This document shows, piece by piece, positions 1-11,229 of a stretch of DNA of 64,000 bases (its first letter is position 1; each line of letters starts with the position of its first letter). The translations under genes and the position numbers were made by a program. The DNA lies in the NCBI GenBank assembly GCA_030998225.1, contig JAPYXD010000680.1, positions 12,834,001-12,898,000 of the forward strand, in the 5' to 3' direction. This DNA is from Diplolepis rosae. Taxonomy: Eukaryota; Arthropoda; Insecta; Hymenoptera; Diplolepididae. Under the pieces are notes generated by a model that saw only the letters and a list, made by a program, of their open reading frames with translations, was not told the DNA's origin and did no database searches.

Positions 1-880
1 ATTTAATGATATTAAAGATGATGTAAATTAGTCATTTTCTCAAATTCACTAAGTTTTTTTTTCAGTTTAAGTGAAACAGGAAATTCAATTTACTTAAGGC
101 TCTATCAGCCTTAAGGAACACATTCTCATCATGACGCTCGCTCTTCACGCTCGATTTTCTGTATACATTTCAATAACTTTTTAATAAATTACATGATTAT
201 TGATAAATTTATTTTCTTCCAAATCTTTTAAAAAGGAAAAACAATCGTAGACTTTATTTAAGGAAATGATTTTGCAGAACAACGCTTATTTCGTATCACA
301 TATTTTGGTGAAAAAAATCGAATTTTTTCAATATTAAAAATCAAAAAATTAAAATATACATCCTGTCGAGAAATTTCTCGATAAGAATGTGTAGACCTTA
401 TTTAGCCAAACAATTTTTCATCTAAAAGTTTTTTTTGTATCTCACATATTTTGTCCAAAAAATGGAATTTTTGAATTTTAATCGTATTTTTTGGAATTGA
501 AACGAAAAATATATGTTTTTTCAGAAACTGTGTGAAACAAAATTTGTAGATCTTTTTGAAACGAACAACTTTGTATTCTTACGTTTTTTTCGTATTTCAC
601 ATATTATTGTTAAAAATTGAATTTTGGATTTTCAATAGTTTTTTTTTTTAAATTAAAAAGAAAAATATGCATCTTATGAAAAAATGTTACATTTCAAATT
701 TGTAGGTCTTTATGTAGAAAATAATATTTTATCATAACGTTTTTTCGTATCTCGTATAATTTAAGTGGAAAATGGAATTTTGTTATTGGCTTTTTTCGAA
801 TTTGAATATGCTGTAACATTTCTAATTTTGATTAAATCAATAAATGTTATCAGGATAATTTGTAGAGATTTATGACCCAA
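1..880. repeat. Copy of the right half of a large foldback repeat
   Basis: This AT-rich block matches about 15590-16470 in the same order and orientation, including the stretch reading aggctctatc followed by ccttaaggaacacattctcatc, and the later run of short homopolymer-rich blocks. It is one arm of the same foldback family that is present as a complete palindrome at 14267-16809. The window edge cuts it, so its left part is not visible. No coding potential is seen. Confidence 0.8.
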
Positions 881-1071
881 ATATTCTTCACTCTTTCAAC
901 TACTGAAGGAATGAAATCCTTGAAATTCGGGGATATCTTCTCCTTTTCTTTGATTTGGATTTCTTTGCTCACAAAAAAATAGTGTCTCATGACATCCAAG
1001 TGTGTAGGCAATCTTCGGTTACTTACCTCTTTGTAATGTCCTATAATTGGACAGTCAATCAATAGGTCCAT
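850..1071 (-). pseudogene. Possible transposon protein fragment
   Basis: An open frame of 73 codons begins at a good ATG near 1071. It has the flavour of N-terminal segments of repeat-encoded insect proteins, with an LPTxxDVxRxYFF-like stretch and an ending resembling ...VxxIW. I do not recognise the family securely. It abuts the foldback arm at 1-880 and has no visible continuation, so it is probably a fragment. It could also be chance. Confidence 0.25.
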
Positions 1072-1475
1072 TTTCTATAACAAGATATCTTTCAATACAA
1101 AGGAAATACACTAATTGGAATTCAGTTTTCCACAGCACGTTAACGTTACAGCGACTAAATTTCCGATTCTGTCAGATGGCGAGTTTTAACTTTTTATATG
1201 CGAATTTCAACAGTTTTATGTAATCATGATTCAACTACCGAGTCCACGATGTATGTGAAAATCTTTTCTATTTTGATTTCGGAGTCAACTAGAGCTGATA
1301 AAAAATGTTTCAATAGGCGCCGTACTTTTTAAATAGACTTGCAGGTCTTCCAAATAACTTTTTTAATGATTCTATATGCTTGAACTTGTTTACAAGCATA
1401 TCTCGAAAGGATAAGAAATATGACGATTCAAAATATTTCCATACTTTTTAAATTGGAAAACATTTTTTTTAGCCA

Positions 1476-2187
1476 TTGGTTTACAACGTGAAAAGTTTGT
1501 CTGGCGATTTATACTACGAAAAAAAAATTGAACGGCGAGTTTGCTTGAAATTTTGTGTTTTCAATGGAATTACGGCTACGGAATCATTGAAAATGTTGCA
1601 GAAGTGTTTTGGGGAATCTACTCTATTGAGAACGCGATTATTTGAGTGGCATAAAGCATTCAGTGAGAATCGTGAGGTCGTAGAAAACTTGCCTCATGCG
1701 AGTCGTCCATCCACCTCTGTTAACGACGATAATATCGAAAAAGTGAAGAAAATTGTGCTCGATAATCATCGTGTTGGCATTAGAGAGGTAGCAGAGGCTC
1801 TCAACATCTCTTATGGATCGACTCCATACATTATAGTTCATATTTTGGGTATGAAGCGCGTCGCCGCCAGACTCGTACCGATAGACCTGCATTTTTTGCA
1901 AAAAGGACGTCGAGTCCAACCTGATTGTGACTGAATTTTTGGCTAAACACGAAACAAAAGTCATTGCTCAGCCACAGTATTCGCCAGATTTGGCTCCCTG
2001 TGACTTTTTTCTGTTTCCAAAACTCAAATATCTGCTTCGGGGAACGTGGCATAAGTCGCTTAATGCCATAAAAAAAAATTTGCTGAAGGAACTAAAGGAT
2101 ATACCGGCCGAGGCCTATAAGAAGTGTATGGAAAATTGGATAACCCGTTGGCATGCTTGTATTGGCTCAAACAGGGCCTATTTTTAA
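1476..2187 (+). pseudogene. Mariner-like transposase relic with internal deletion
   Basis: Two frames carry opposite ends of one mariner (Tc1/mariner superfamily) transposase. The first, 1476-1934, has the N-terminal helix-turn-helix region (RRVCLKFCVFNG, then the ESLKMLQ and RLFEWHKAF blocks and the HRVGIREVAEALNIS second HTH). The second, 1927-2187, has the C-terminal block YSPDLAPCDFFLFPKLK with the third catalytic aspartate, followed by a normal tail. The central part with the first two catalytic aspartates is missing, and the joined pieces are about half the usual 340-350 residues. The copy cannot be active. It ends about 160 bp before the start of the segmental duplication at 2350. Confidence 0.85.
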
Positions 2188-2964
2188 GGCGATAATAAAG
2201 ATTTGTATTAAAATACATAAAAATGTTTTTTTAACCAGTCCGAGTCAAATTTGATCAGATGGTATATCTTCATTACCTTTTAACATTAATTTTAACGTAG
2301 AATAAGGATACAAATAAGGTAAATATTTGTTTTGTCGCTTTTATGAGTTATATTGCTACTTTACGTTTGGGTTACGCTAGGGCTAGCCATGAGAACACAA
2401 CGTTTCAAGTTCTCATAGCTGGGTTTAAGAGTTAAGGACGGTTTCAACGACGTTAGCTAGTCGCCACGACCAGGTATTCAGAATATGGCTACCATGGCTA
2501 CAAATCATGTTGCTGTAGCCATGGTTCAAGTGGCAACAACAAGTCTCTATCGCTCGAGTCACTCCTTTTTTAAAATCAAAACAACATTTCTATGAATTCC
2601 AAATGGCTATAACCATGTAGGAACCTACATAGTCTTTAGGTATATGGAATGTGTCCAGGGAATGTTAAAGGGAACTACCCAGGTCATTACATCATAGAAC
2701 TACTAAGCAGGGAACTCCTGCATAAGTTCCTACAACATTCCTTGACTCAATCACATATTCCTAAACGGGGATTTGCAGCAGGCAAGAATATTCTTATTAT
2801 ATGGTTGACCAAATTTTTGGTTAATTCAATCAAAGAAATTGTTACATGCATAAAAATAGTATATTGTACATCAAGGGACGAAAAGGTTTTAAAGTTTAGT
2901 TTTTACTCCCTATAGACAGTTTTCACTCCCGCTGTTCCTCACTTCACTTGTAGTTTTGTCCCTT

Positions 2965-3424
2965 CACTGAAAAAACAGTATAGCTAAGAGAACTATATTT
3001 TGGTCCTCAGAACCAGAAAATATTGCTATCAGACCAATGCTACGGTATGGTTCTCAGAACTATACGAGTATAGGTGAGACAGCTATACAAGTTCGTTGAT
3101 AAGACAATACCATGTATAGCGATCGTAAACAAAATATTATGCCATCGTTATCACTCTTGTGAATTTTCGCGTGTGATAAAACAATACGCGATACGCAAAA
3201 ATGATCTTTCAAAGAAAGAATAAATGCTCCAAACAAATCGACCAGCGCTTCGAAAAAACGCCTCGAGAAAATGACACTTCTTTCTCATTTCGAGGTTAGA
3301 GTCGCGTGCATGCGAAGCAATGTATAGGTCGCGTGGCAAACCAGTATAGTTGTCTCACCTATACCGCATGGGTCGAGACACTATATACCGGTATAGTTCG
3401 AATAGCTATACTGTTTTTTCCGTG
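2965..3424. mobile_element. MITE with CACTGAAAAAACAGTATAGC-type inverted ends
   Basis: The ends are CACTGAAAAAACAGTATAGC and the complement of GCTATACTGTTTTTTCCGTG. The insertion is absent from the equivalent place in duplication copy 2 (around 48113), which directly shows an empty site. It is about 460 bp with no transposase. The ACTATAC/GTATAG motif recurs inside. Confidence 0.8.
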
Positions 3425-3995
3425 TTCTTATAAGTATGTTAAACTCGCAAAGTTCATACCTGCTTGATGAAAAATATTGTGTGGGTCACTAGGAAATAGG
3501 CTTTATTAGTATTGTATGATTAATTAAAGTAATTTTAATTAAAAAATAATGAAGCCTTTTGTTCAATGACGAGTACGATATTTTGATCATGCAGCTATGC
3601 ATTTCACGAGTTTATCATACTTGTAAAAAGCGTCGAATCTACGAGTGAAATGAGGAATAGCGGGAGTGAAAATGTTCATAAAAAGTAAATATGATGATTT
3701 AAATCTAGCTTGCATTGTCACCATTATTTTCACTTCCTAGGGACTGTTTTATTCTCGTTACTTCCCACGGAGCAAAAAAGGTAGATTTTTGCCCCGCCTT
3801 ACAAGTATTCATACTTTCTTAGAAAAAAATATTGTAGTTTTTTGCCTACGATTAGATTAAAGAAAACCAATATTTAACTCAATTTAGTTATATTTTATTA
3901 GCCTCAACTTCTTGACAACGACTTAACATCAGACAATGTAACCAAACAAAAATAGTACATTTAACCCAACTTGCCTTTTCCTCAAAGTTTGCGTA

Positions 3996-6900
3996 TTATA
4001 TTTGAAGTACTGACTTGTCATTTTGACAAATTGCTACAAAATTTAAACAATTAATATGACTTCCATCATGATTCTTCGGTACATTATTAAGATTAAAATC
4101 AGCAAATCCTGCAACTTCTCCTCGAATGATTACGAGACTTCCCTTGCGTATCTGAAATAATTTTCAACTCTTATTTTTAAAATTCCTGTGAAAGAACAAA
4201 GGCATTTAACGATCGAATTTCTTTCGTGTATTTCTTTGACTGTCAATGAGCTCTAGACTGCCGTTCCAGGTAAGAACTTTGTTAACTCAGTTTTCGACGA
4301 AATTGAGTTTTTATTTCATTTTAATTTGTCGGAAAAACTGCATTTCAATGCGTTTTCGAAATTAGTATACGGCTATTAGTTTTCTTATGATAATATTTGT
4401 TCTCTTGGCGAAGCAGTAGTAAATTGAGGCGGTTATCGCTTCCTTGGTCAGTATTGTCAACTACCAAAAAACCTTGACTCTATTTTCTACTTGTTATTAT
4501 TAAATATCTCGGCTTTTCTTCGCGGAATAAAATAAAATGGACCATTTTCACCCCAAAAATGAGTAAATACTGATAACATTTTTATTCTTCCATTCAATAT
4601 CAATTGGCGATAGTTTTTCTTGATATTCTCCGTTTGGTCGAGAATTGAGTTAACAAGGTTCTTGCCTGCGACGGCAGTGGATATTTCTGAAGTTTAAGGA
4701 AAATTTATTGACGATTTCAATCATTCCGTTTACTTTTCAATAAAAAGTTCTGAAAAAGTTGTCGAAATTTTCATTCACTGAGAAACACACGACTCGTCAA
4801 TGGAAATTCTGACAACAGTCAATGAAGGTTTCGACTAAAGAGTCCAGTCCAACAAAGTCCTATACTTAATAATTTATACTTTTCGTGAATGTAGCGGATG
4901 ATGAAAAAGGGAAAATTTCAAGTTAATGCAAGTAAATAATCTTCACCACTGACGCGCATGCGCAGTTCCAGCGGAAAATTGCATTCCCTACAATTTTCCA
5001 CACAATTCTATGGGAAACCTTAAAAGTTTGGAATACTTTCTGTTGACAGAAAAAGTTGGGAATCAGTTTAAAAACTCTTAACTTTTATGATTTGTGAATA
5101 AACCGCAAAGAAACTTCCTAGTATAAAACTATCAAAGTTGGAAAATTGGATGACTATTGGACCAATACTATTTTCACTGAGTCCCTTTTCTGTCTGCCTG
5201 AACCTTATTATCTATTGACTAATAAAGATACATTCTGTCAAAAAGTACTGGGAATTGATCATTAAAAAAGACCGCTTAAAGAGATTGTCAAAAATCTTTT
5301 TGACACTAAGTTGGCACTACTGTCGTCTATACTGACGTGGAATTTGAGCACTATCTGTCATTTAGTTTTTTCACAGTGCTCGATGTTGCCATTTTATATC
5401 AAGTGTCTTTCGCGATTTTTCCAGTGGGTAAGAATATCAAACAAAGAATTTGTCTTAAATTTTGCATTGCAAATGGAATTTCGTGTGCGAAATCGCTGAA
5501 AACATTAGCGAAGGCTTACGGTGAATCGACTTTATCAAAAACACGTGCATATGAGTGGTACAATGTATTCAAAAGCGGTCGAGATGATAATTGGATTAAT
5601 TAAAAATTTCAAGGATTCGAAATGAATCGAATCCTCAAAACACAAGAAAACACAACCAAATTTGGACCAAAATCATCACACCTCAACAGAACACTAGAAA
5701 ACAAACCGTGAGAAAAACAAACAAAAAAGGAGGAAAGAAAAAAGAAAGTTGCCCTTCCCAAAACCCTTCCTTATTTTTATTTCTTTCGTCCTCTTTTGTT
5801 TTTATTACCCACCACCATTTACATAAATAAATTTTAAATTATTGCCAACGCTTCGGTGCTCTTCCAGCACCCTCTTCAGAGCTGTAACACTACAAGAAAA
5901 AAATTTATTTGAATAAAATTGTCCCCTATCACCCTCCATGGGCACGCAGACCCTCCTCCACGGAACGCCAACAGGAAACGTCCCATGGAGGGTGATAGGA
6001 GACAATTTTATTTAAATAATTTTTTTTCTTGTAGTGTTACAGCTCTGAAGAGGGTGCTGGAAGAGCACCGAAACGTTGGCAATAATTTAAAATTTATTTA
6101 TGTAAATGGTGGTGGGTAATAAAAACAAAAGAGGACGAATGAAAGAAAAAGAAGGAAGGGGTTTTGGAAGGTTGCCTTCTTTTTTCTTTCCTCCTTTTTT
6201 GTTTGTTTTTCTCATGGTTTGTTTTCTAGTGTTCTATTGAGGTGTGGTGATTTTGGTCCAAATTTGGTTGTGTTTTTTTGTGTTTTGAGGATTCGATTGA
6301 TTTCGAATCCTTGAAATTTTTAATTGTGCTTTTGTTTGGACGTTAAGAGAAATCCGGGTAAGCGGTGATACGGGTTCAGGTTTATAATTGGATTATTCGT
6401 TGGCATAAGTGTATTATTTTGGCAGGGGCCTACTTTGAAGTCAATAAAATAAATGTGGATGAATAATAAATAGTTTGTGTTTTATTGAACAATTCCCGGT
6501 ACTTTTTTGACAGAAAGTAGAAATAACTGAAATAAAAATCTTGTTCACCATTTCATGACATGCCATGATTTCACCTTCAATCGGGTTTTTTAATTTAGAA
6601 GTTTACTGGGTTACAATGATTACTTTTATTAATTGAATTGAATCGAGATGATAGAAAATAGATAAGACAAAAGTAGATTAAAGCAGATAAACTTGAATCT
6701 GAGTTGACAAAGTGATAGAAAAAGATTAACGTACACGTAGAAAATGAAACGAGCGAACACGCTGTTTCTCACGCATGAACGACGCGTGAATGCGAAAATG
6801 TGGCTCCGAAATCGGTTCACTGTCTTATCACGCGTGAATCGCGTGGGCCTCGACTTTCGTCACGTCTCTCCGCCTCCGGGACGTGAATCGCGGTTAGGCC

Positions 6901-9900
6901 ATTCACGAGGCTACGTTCTGTTTTTCACGCGTCGTAGAGCTGTGGTCCCTCAAACTCAAACGACGAATATTCGATATGTATCGAATCCGAATATCGATTA
7001 CAGCAGCTGATCATTTCTTCGCGTTGTCAGTGCAATATACTACTTTCTACTCTTAATTCTAATGTTTTTTGTAAAGAAAATTTTGATTTATCACAAGATT
7101 TTTATCAGTGATTTATTGTAACTCAATGTACTCAACTTACAATAGGTGCAGAGTCTTCGCAGGTCCGATATCTTGTTGTTGACAAATTATTTCTCCACTT
7201 GTAAATATTAGTAATGAGACCTCTAATGTCACCGTGCTTCTGCAATATATAAAACACGTTGAAATAAAAATGCTCACGGCTACTAAGGTAAATACCTAGG
7301 TTTCTCAGCAAGTTTTGACCTGTGCGTCCGGACATTTTAAAATTAGCTGATTTTTTATTTTGAACTACAACTCTTTTCTCACAGTGTAGATATCTTACGT
7401 TTCACAGAAATGTCCCCCTAGTTCCAAAGAATAATTACCTTAACCCATTAATTCCCAAAGCTAGAAAATAAATCTGATTTAATTTTATCACTGCATTTTA
7501 TAACTGAAAATATATTGAAATAACTATTCATCGAGTTGAAATAATTATTAGGTGCGCAGCTAAGTTGCCGCTGTTTTTTTGATGAAAATGCAACTTTATT
7601 GTGAAAAAATGGTTACAATTGAATCATTCAAATTATTGCCAATCGTTAGCTGCAACTTTTGCCCATCCTTCTGACAGAGCTCGAATACCGTTACGTTAAA
7701 AGTGTTCATCTTTTGAGGCTATCCACGAATCAAGCCATTTTCCGATGTCTTCATATGAGCGGAACTGCTGATCAGCCAGACCATGTGCCATTGACCGGAA
7801 CAAGTAACAATCGGACGGCGCAATATCTGGGGAATACGGCGGGTGGGGTAGGACTTACCATTTGAGCGTTTCCAGGTAGGTTTTAACGGGGTCGGCAACG
7901 TGAGGCCGAGCGTTGTCATGCTGTAGAATTACTTTTTCCTGCCTCTGTTCGTATTGTGGCTGTTTTTCGCGCAGTGCTCGGCTCAAACGCATCACCGTCT
8001 TTGAAGCGACGGAACCAATCACGGCACGTTGTTTCATTTAGAGCAGCATCTCCGTAAACTTTTTGGAGCTCAAGATGCGCTTCTGTCGCCGTTTTCTTCG
8101 AATGAAAGACGAACATCAACACTTCCCGCAAATGACGATTATTTGGGACAAAATTAGACATTTTCACACAACCAAAAGTATATGACGCCAAAACAAAATC
8201 ACTAATGTTTCAAAACGGTTTGTTTACCATATGTCTAGGCTTGGTTCATGACATTGTGGATACGTCAAAATCGACCAGCACTTACTGCTGGAGCCATCTA
8301 TTCACAAATAGCGGGAACTTAGTTGTGCAGCTAATACATGTATTTATTTTTTTTACGAAAAAAATAAAAAATTAGCAACGTTGCGTAGACGCAACAATAA
8401 GAAAATAGGTCAGGTATGCAAAAATTATAACTCTTCCTCAAATATCATTCTATGTCTTCTCTAATGAAAATCAGGTAAATCTAAATTGATAATCTCGAAA
8501 ATCCCATTGTATTCTGCGTCGAAAATTGAGTCGACAAAAATATACTAATGGAGATACCAAATTTTTTCATACTTCATAAATTTGCAAAAAATAATCTTCA
8601 TATTATATTGACGTATTTTATAAAAAATATAATTCTTGTTCTGTTGGGAATAAATTGTAATAGTAAAGAAGCAATTTCTCTTAATGTCATATTTTCAGAA
8701 AAATAATTTGTGAATGATTCGTTTACGCAGCGTTCGGGGCTAATGGGTTAAAGACATTTAATCTTTAGGAGAAATCAGGAAATTTTAAGTTTAACGTACA
8801 GGAAAGAAGCTTGACATGACAGCTGTAGTCACTGGAAATTTAAAAAAAGATGGTGCCTGAAATATAAGTATGGATCATTTTTGGTCTGGATCATTCAAGA
8901 AAAAATTTAATTTTTGCAAAATATTTTGCACATCTCTTCTTTCATTATCAAAACTAAAAATAATCCATTTTCAGTTGCATTTGCATTTATTTTAATTCTT
9001 TAAAAATGTGCAAATGGTGATTTTAATTACTTCCGATGTAAATAGGTAAACAAAAATTTACATAAAAATATCCACGCGGAAAAAATATGTTTTAGAGCGA
9101 TAATGGGTTCTGCATATAAGATACTGCTGAAAAAATTCTCTTTACGTTCCGAAACTTTTTTCGAGAATCACAAAAAGTTCTTTACTTTTTTCAAGGTCAT
9201 CGAAAATTATGTGACCCCCCCCCCCCAATATTTTTAGTTATAATGCATTTTCATCAAAAATGATCCGAATAAAAGTTATAGGGGTCCTTAAGTACTATAA
9301 AACGGTGTTCTTGAACTTTACCTCGACCTTGTTCTTGACAGTTAATTGGTGAATTTTCAAATAAGAACCTTAATCTTTGACCTTGAATTTGGATAGAACG
9401 TAAAAGTTTACATTCGTACACATGGTCATACCATAGTATACCATTTATACCATCGTATATTACTTAATGACTCCTACAACTTTGATCAGGTTTATTTTCT
9501 TTGGAAATGCAGTCTAACTGAAAATAATGGGGGGGGGGGGGGGTACTTTCCGATGATCTTGTATATAAACTTTGTTCAGTGATAGCTTATATCTAAGGCT
9601 GTGAAACAGTTCTGTAAACTTTATGGAACTTATTCTTTTGGTGTGAGATATTCCAAGGATATCCTTGGTATGTTTCATAAAATATTATATTTTAGAAAAA
9701 TTCTAATATCATCTTAATATGCTAAAATCTTAGGATTTTGCAGTGTTTTACTAGCTGCGTATTTATACCTGAGTCCTCCCCAATAAAATTCCACTTTCAT
9801 GTGATTCTTCGACCTCCATAGCGAATACTCGTAAATATTCATTCCGGTGAACGGCTTGATCCAACTAAAAAAAAGTTTTCGCTCGGTGAAGAAAAAAGGA

Positions 9901-10260
9901 TTTATTAATTTCTTAATGTTTCAATAGCAGATTAGGCCAAACTGATTTGAGGTCTAACCCTTTTGTTTTATTTGAAACTTCTTACCTCTATAAATGCGAT
10001 TCTGAACCCATCTCCAACAGAGCCTACATCTTTTATACCAATCTGACCATCAAAAAGGTTCACCAAAGCGAAATAATTACTCTTCTTAGACTGTATTTTT
10101 TGAGTAACAGAATAAGCAGTTATGACATAAGTAGAATGAATCAAGGCCCCAAGAAATGACGTTATTGAAGGTTTTGCAATCTTTCTGAATTCAACAATAG
10201 CGTCCCGTGCTATTTCTGTCCAGTGAATATGCAACATTTCAGCTTCTGGTAGCACATTTA
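3996..10260 (-). CDS. Divergent serine protease homolog, copy 1 (three exons, 5' end unresolved)
   Basis: The exons are 9986-10260, 7141-7239 and 3996-4151. Donors are GTAAGA and GTAAGT, acceptors are TTTAG, TTGCAG and TTCAG, and both internal junctions are phase 0. The 51-residue last exon ends in TAA, and AATAAA lies at 3894-3899. The layout fits the chymotrypsin fold: an IVEFRK segment, then SFLGALIHSTYVITAYSV where active enzymes have C-GG-LIS..YVLTAAHC, then RIAFIE where DIALL is expected, CEDSAPI in place of GDSGGPL, and INCLNFVAIC where the C-terminal helix VYTRVSxYxxWI lies. The catalytic histidine and aspartate positions are not conserved, so this would be a non-catalytic homolog. 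The first exon enters in phase 1, and a signal-peptide exon in matching phase lies at 28825-28885. Such homologs are common in insect immunity and parasitoid venom. Family assignment is my reading, not a search result. Confidence 0.55.
5598..6325. mobile_element. Foldback element with hammerhead-like hairpin motif
   Basis: The arms 5598-5934 and about 5995-6325 are near-perfect reverse complements around a spacer of about 60 bp. The arms contain runs of A/G (aaaaacaaacaaaaaaggag) and a hairpin block. On the plus strand around 6043-6075 this block reads CTGAAGA, a six-base-pair GGTGCT/AGCACC stem and GAAAC. The element interrupts the older mariner at 5229-6520 and is absent from duplication copy 2, so it arrived after the duplication. 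No protein is encoded. Confidence 0.8.
6041..6080 (+). ncRNA. Hammerhead-ribozyme-like motif (candidate)
   Basis: The order CUGAAGA, stem-loop, GAAAC matches the CUGANGA and GAAA core boxes of hammerhead ribozymes, with one extra G before the stem. Similar CTGAAGA-hairpin-GAAACG blocks occur in terminal repeats of Penelope-like retroelements. The opposite arm (5846-5884, minus strand) has GAAGC instead of GAAAC. Stem III and a cleavage site are not clearly formed, so activity is doubtful. Confidence 0.3.
6735..7035. mobile_element. GC-richer insertion private to copy 1
   Basis: Around 6735-7035, copy 1 contains about 250 bp more than copy 2 (near 50790-50840). The extra sequence is richer in CG, with repeated CACGCGT/ACGCGTGA words and end-like motifs ACGTAGAAAATGAAACGAGC and the partial complement GTTTTTCACGCG. 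It is probably a small non-autonomous transposon. Boundaries are approximate. Confidence 0.45.
7548..8334 (-). pseudogene. Internally deleted mariner in protease-homolog intron
   Basis: The element has TIRs TTAGGTGCGCAGCTAAGTTG and the complement of AACTTAGTTGTGCAGCTAA, and is flanked by TA. Copy 2 of the duplication shows the unfilled site (aattacatgtat, near 51724). On the minus strand the transposase starts at about 8161 (MSNFVPNNRHLREVL), covers the first HTH, then jumps to REKQPQYEQ and QHDNARPHVADPVKTYLE, then the YSPD region and tail. About 500 bp including the first catalytic aspartate is deleted. It is closely related in sequence to the relic at 54690-56010. Confidence 0.9.
8335..9985. 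other. Intron sequence, no further features
   Basis: This is part of the large intron between protease-homolog exons 7141-7239 and 9986-10260. It aligns with copy 2 (51740-53334). It contains a C run near 9216 and a G run near 9530 that are longer than in copy 2. No coding or structural signal is seen. Confidence 0.6.
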
Positions 10261-10289
10261 CTAAAGTGTAATAGAAAGATAAGAAATTA

Positions 10290-10425
10290 GCATCTTAACC
10301 AACCCCAAAGATATCTGTAAGGAAAATTTTTATGTTTTTATAAAGGAAACAGTTGAGGGTCCCGAATGCAGAAATTGCTCAACGTTTGAAAACGCGTGCC
10401 CAATAGAAAATTGACCTGTGAACTT
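10290..10425 (-). promoter_or_regulatory. Strongly conserved block 5' of protease-homolog exon, with TATA-like sequence
   Basis: This stretch is more alike between the two duplication copies (10290-10425 versus 53640-53770) than the neighbouring exons are. On the minus strand it contains TTTATAAAAACATAAAA about 35 bases before an ATG near 10293. That ATG opens a short hydrophobic frame (MLISYLSITL) which stops one base out of phase with the exon. It could be a promoter and 5' leader, or an intron end constrained for splicing. Confidence 0.35.
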
Positions 10426-10703
10426 ACTAATTAATTACAAGCAAAACATTTGGATAATAACTTTAGTATGTTCTGTACGGATGGCCTGTACTGACGCTTT
10501 TTCTAATATATTTTTTAAATTATTGATACTTTGCCTTCAACTTTCTGCTATAGAGTAAAATACTTTGGTGAAGAAGCATAGAAGAACATTTAAGGTAAAT
10601 TAGTTTACGATATGTACGAAATGGGCGTGATACCGAACGACTTCAACCTTAACAAACCTGTAACTATACCGAAAAAAGTAGGGAAAGAAAAATGCGAGTA
10701 CTA

Positions 10704-10885
10704 CCATGGGAGTGAAAGCCGCTATGGAAGGGGAGAAACACGTCCATGCAAATGTGGGTGAATCACGCAGCCAATTAAAAATCACCCAGAAAACCATGAG
10801 AGTGAAGCCCGCTTTGGGAGGGGAGAAACACATCCATGTAAATGTGGGGGAATCACGCAGCCAATTAAAAATCCCCCAGAAAACA
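10704..10885 (+). repeat. Two tandem 90 bp units
   Basis: Two copies of a 90 bp unit start at about 10704 and 10794. Each contains gggagaaacac.tccatg and aatcacgcagccaattaaaa. A short open frame crosses both units because the period is a multiple of three. A related, diverged piece (actccatgcaaaagtggggg) is at about 11145. It is probably minisatellite expansion within a degraded element. Confidence 0.75.
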
Positions 10886-11229
10886 GTTGATTTCGCGGTT
10901 CAGAAGAGTCATAGCAGCTTGTGAAATTACATTTAGTCTAAAGCCAAGGAAATTAATGCTAAATACTCCAATGAGGCACCAGAGGCGATCAAGTTATGAA
11001 ATTACAAGACCAAATTTACTGCTTAATACATAGTAATACAAAGTTTTGCAATTTCAGCACCTAATCGCTTCAGATGTATAAACATTTCATTTTAGAATGT
11101 ATTCTGGCAAAGGGGACAGGAGGGCAGCGGGAGCACTGAAAGACTCCATGCAAAAGTGGGGGATCGCATGCATTTACCGCCATGTTTGTTTCCAGTAATT
11201 TACCATTGGGTTTCACCCCCATGAGTACT

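Larger units (their letters stand above)
5229..6520 (+). pseudogene. Mariner relic in intron, interrupted by a palindrome
   Basis: The ends match as inverted repeats (ATTCTGTCAAAAAGTACTGG near 5232 and the complement of CCGGTACTTTTTTGACAGAA near 6497-6516). The N-terminal coding part is visible at 5337-5590 (KQRICLKFCIANGIS, SLKTLAKAYGESTL, YEWYNVFKSGR), and a short piece of the C-terminal tail follows at about 6385-6445. The middle is gone, and a 728 bp palindrome sits in it. The same insertion is present in duplication copy 2 (49925-50582), with a different internal deletion, so it predates the duplication. Confidence 0.8.
2350..10545. repeat. Segmental duplication, copy 1
   Basis: From tattgctactttac at 2351 to ttgccttcaact near 10545, the sequence aligns collinearly with 47141-54431. 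Introns and exons of the protease homolog are both included. Differences are point changes plus discrete insertions private to one copy. Copy 1 alone has the MITE at 2965-3424, the palindrome at 5598-6325, an insertion around 6735-7035 and the mariner at 7548-8334. The duplication is therefore old enough for independent transposon accumulation but still alignable throughout. Confidence 0.85.

Noticed and set aside
2649..2915. 88-codon plus-strand frame also open in duplication copy 2 (47581-47817)
   Set aside because: The copies are recent and most differences change amino acids, with no sign of coding constraint. It lies downstream of the minus-strand gene and has no recognisable motif.
7132..7335. 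Longer minus-strand frame beginning MSGRTGQNLLRN around the middle protease-homolog exon
   Set aside because: The TTGCAG acceptor at 7240 with a pyrimidine-rich tract gives phase-0 junctions on both sides in both copies. The upstream part is open by chance and would enter in the wrong phase.
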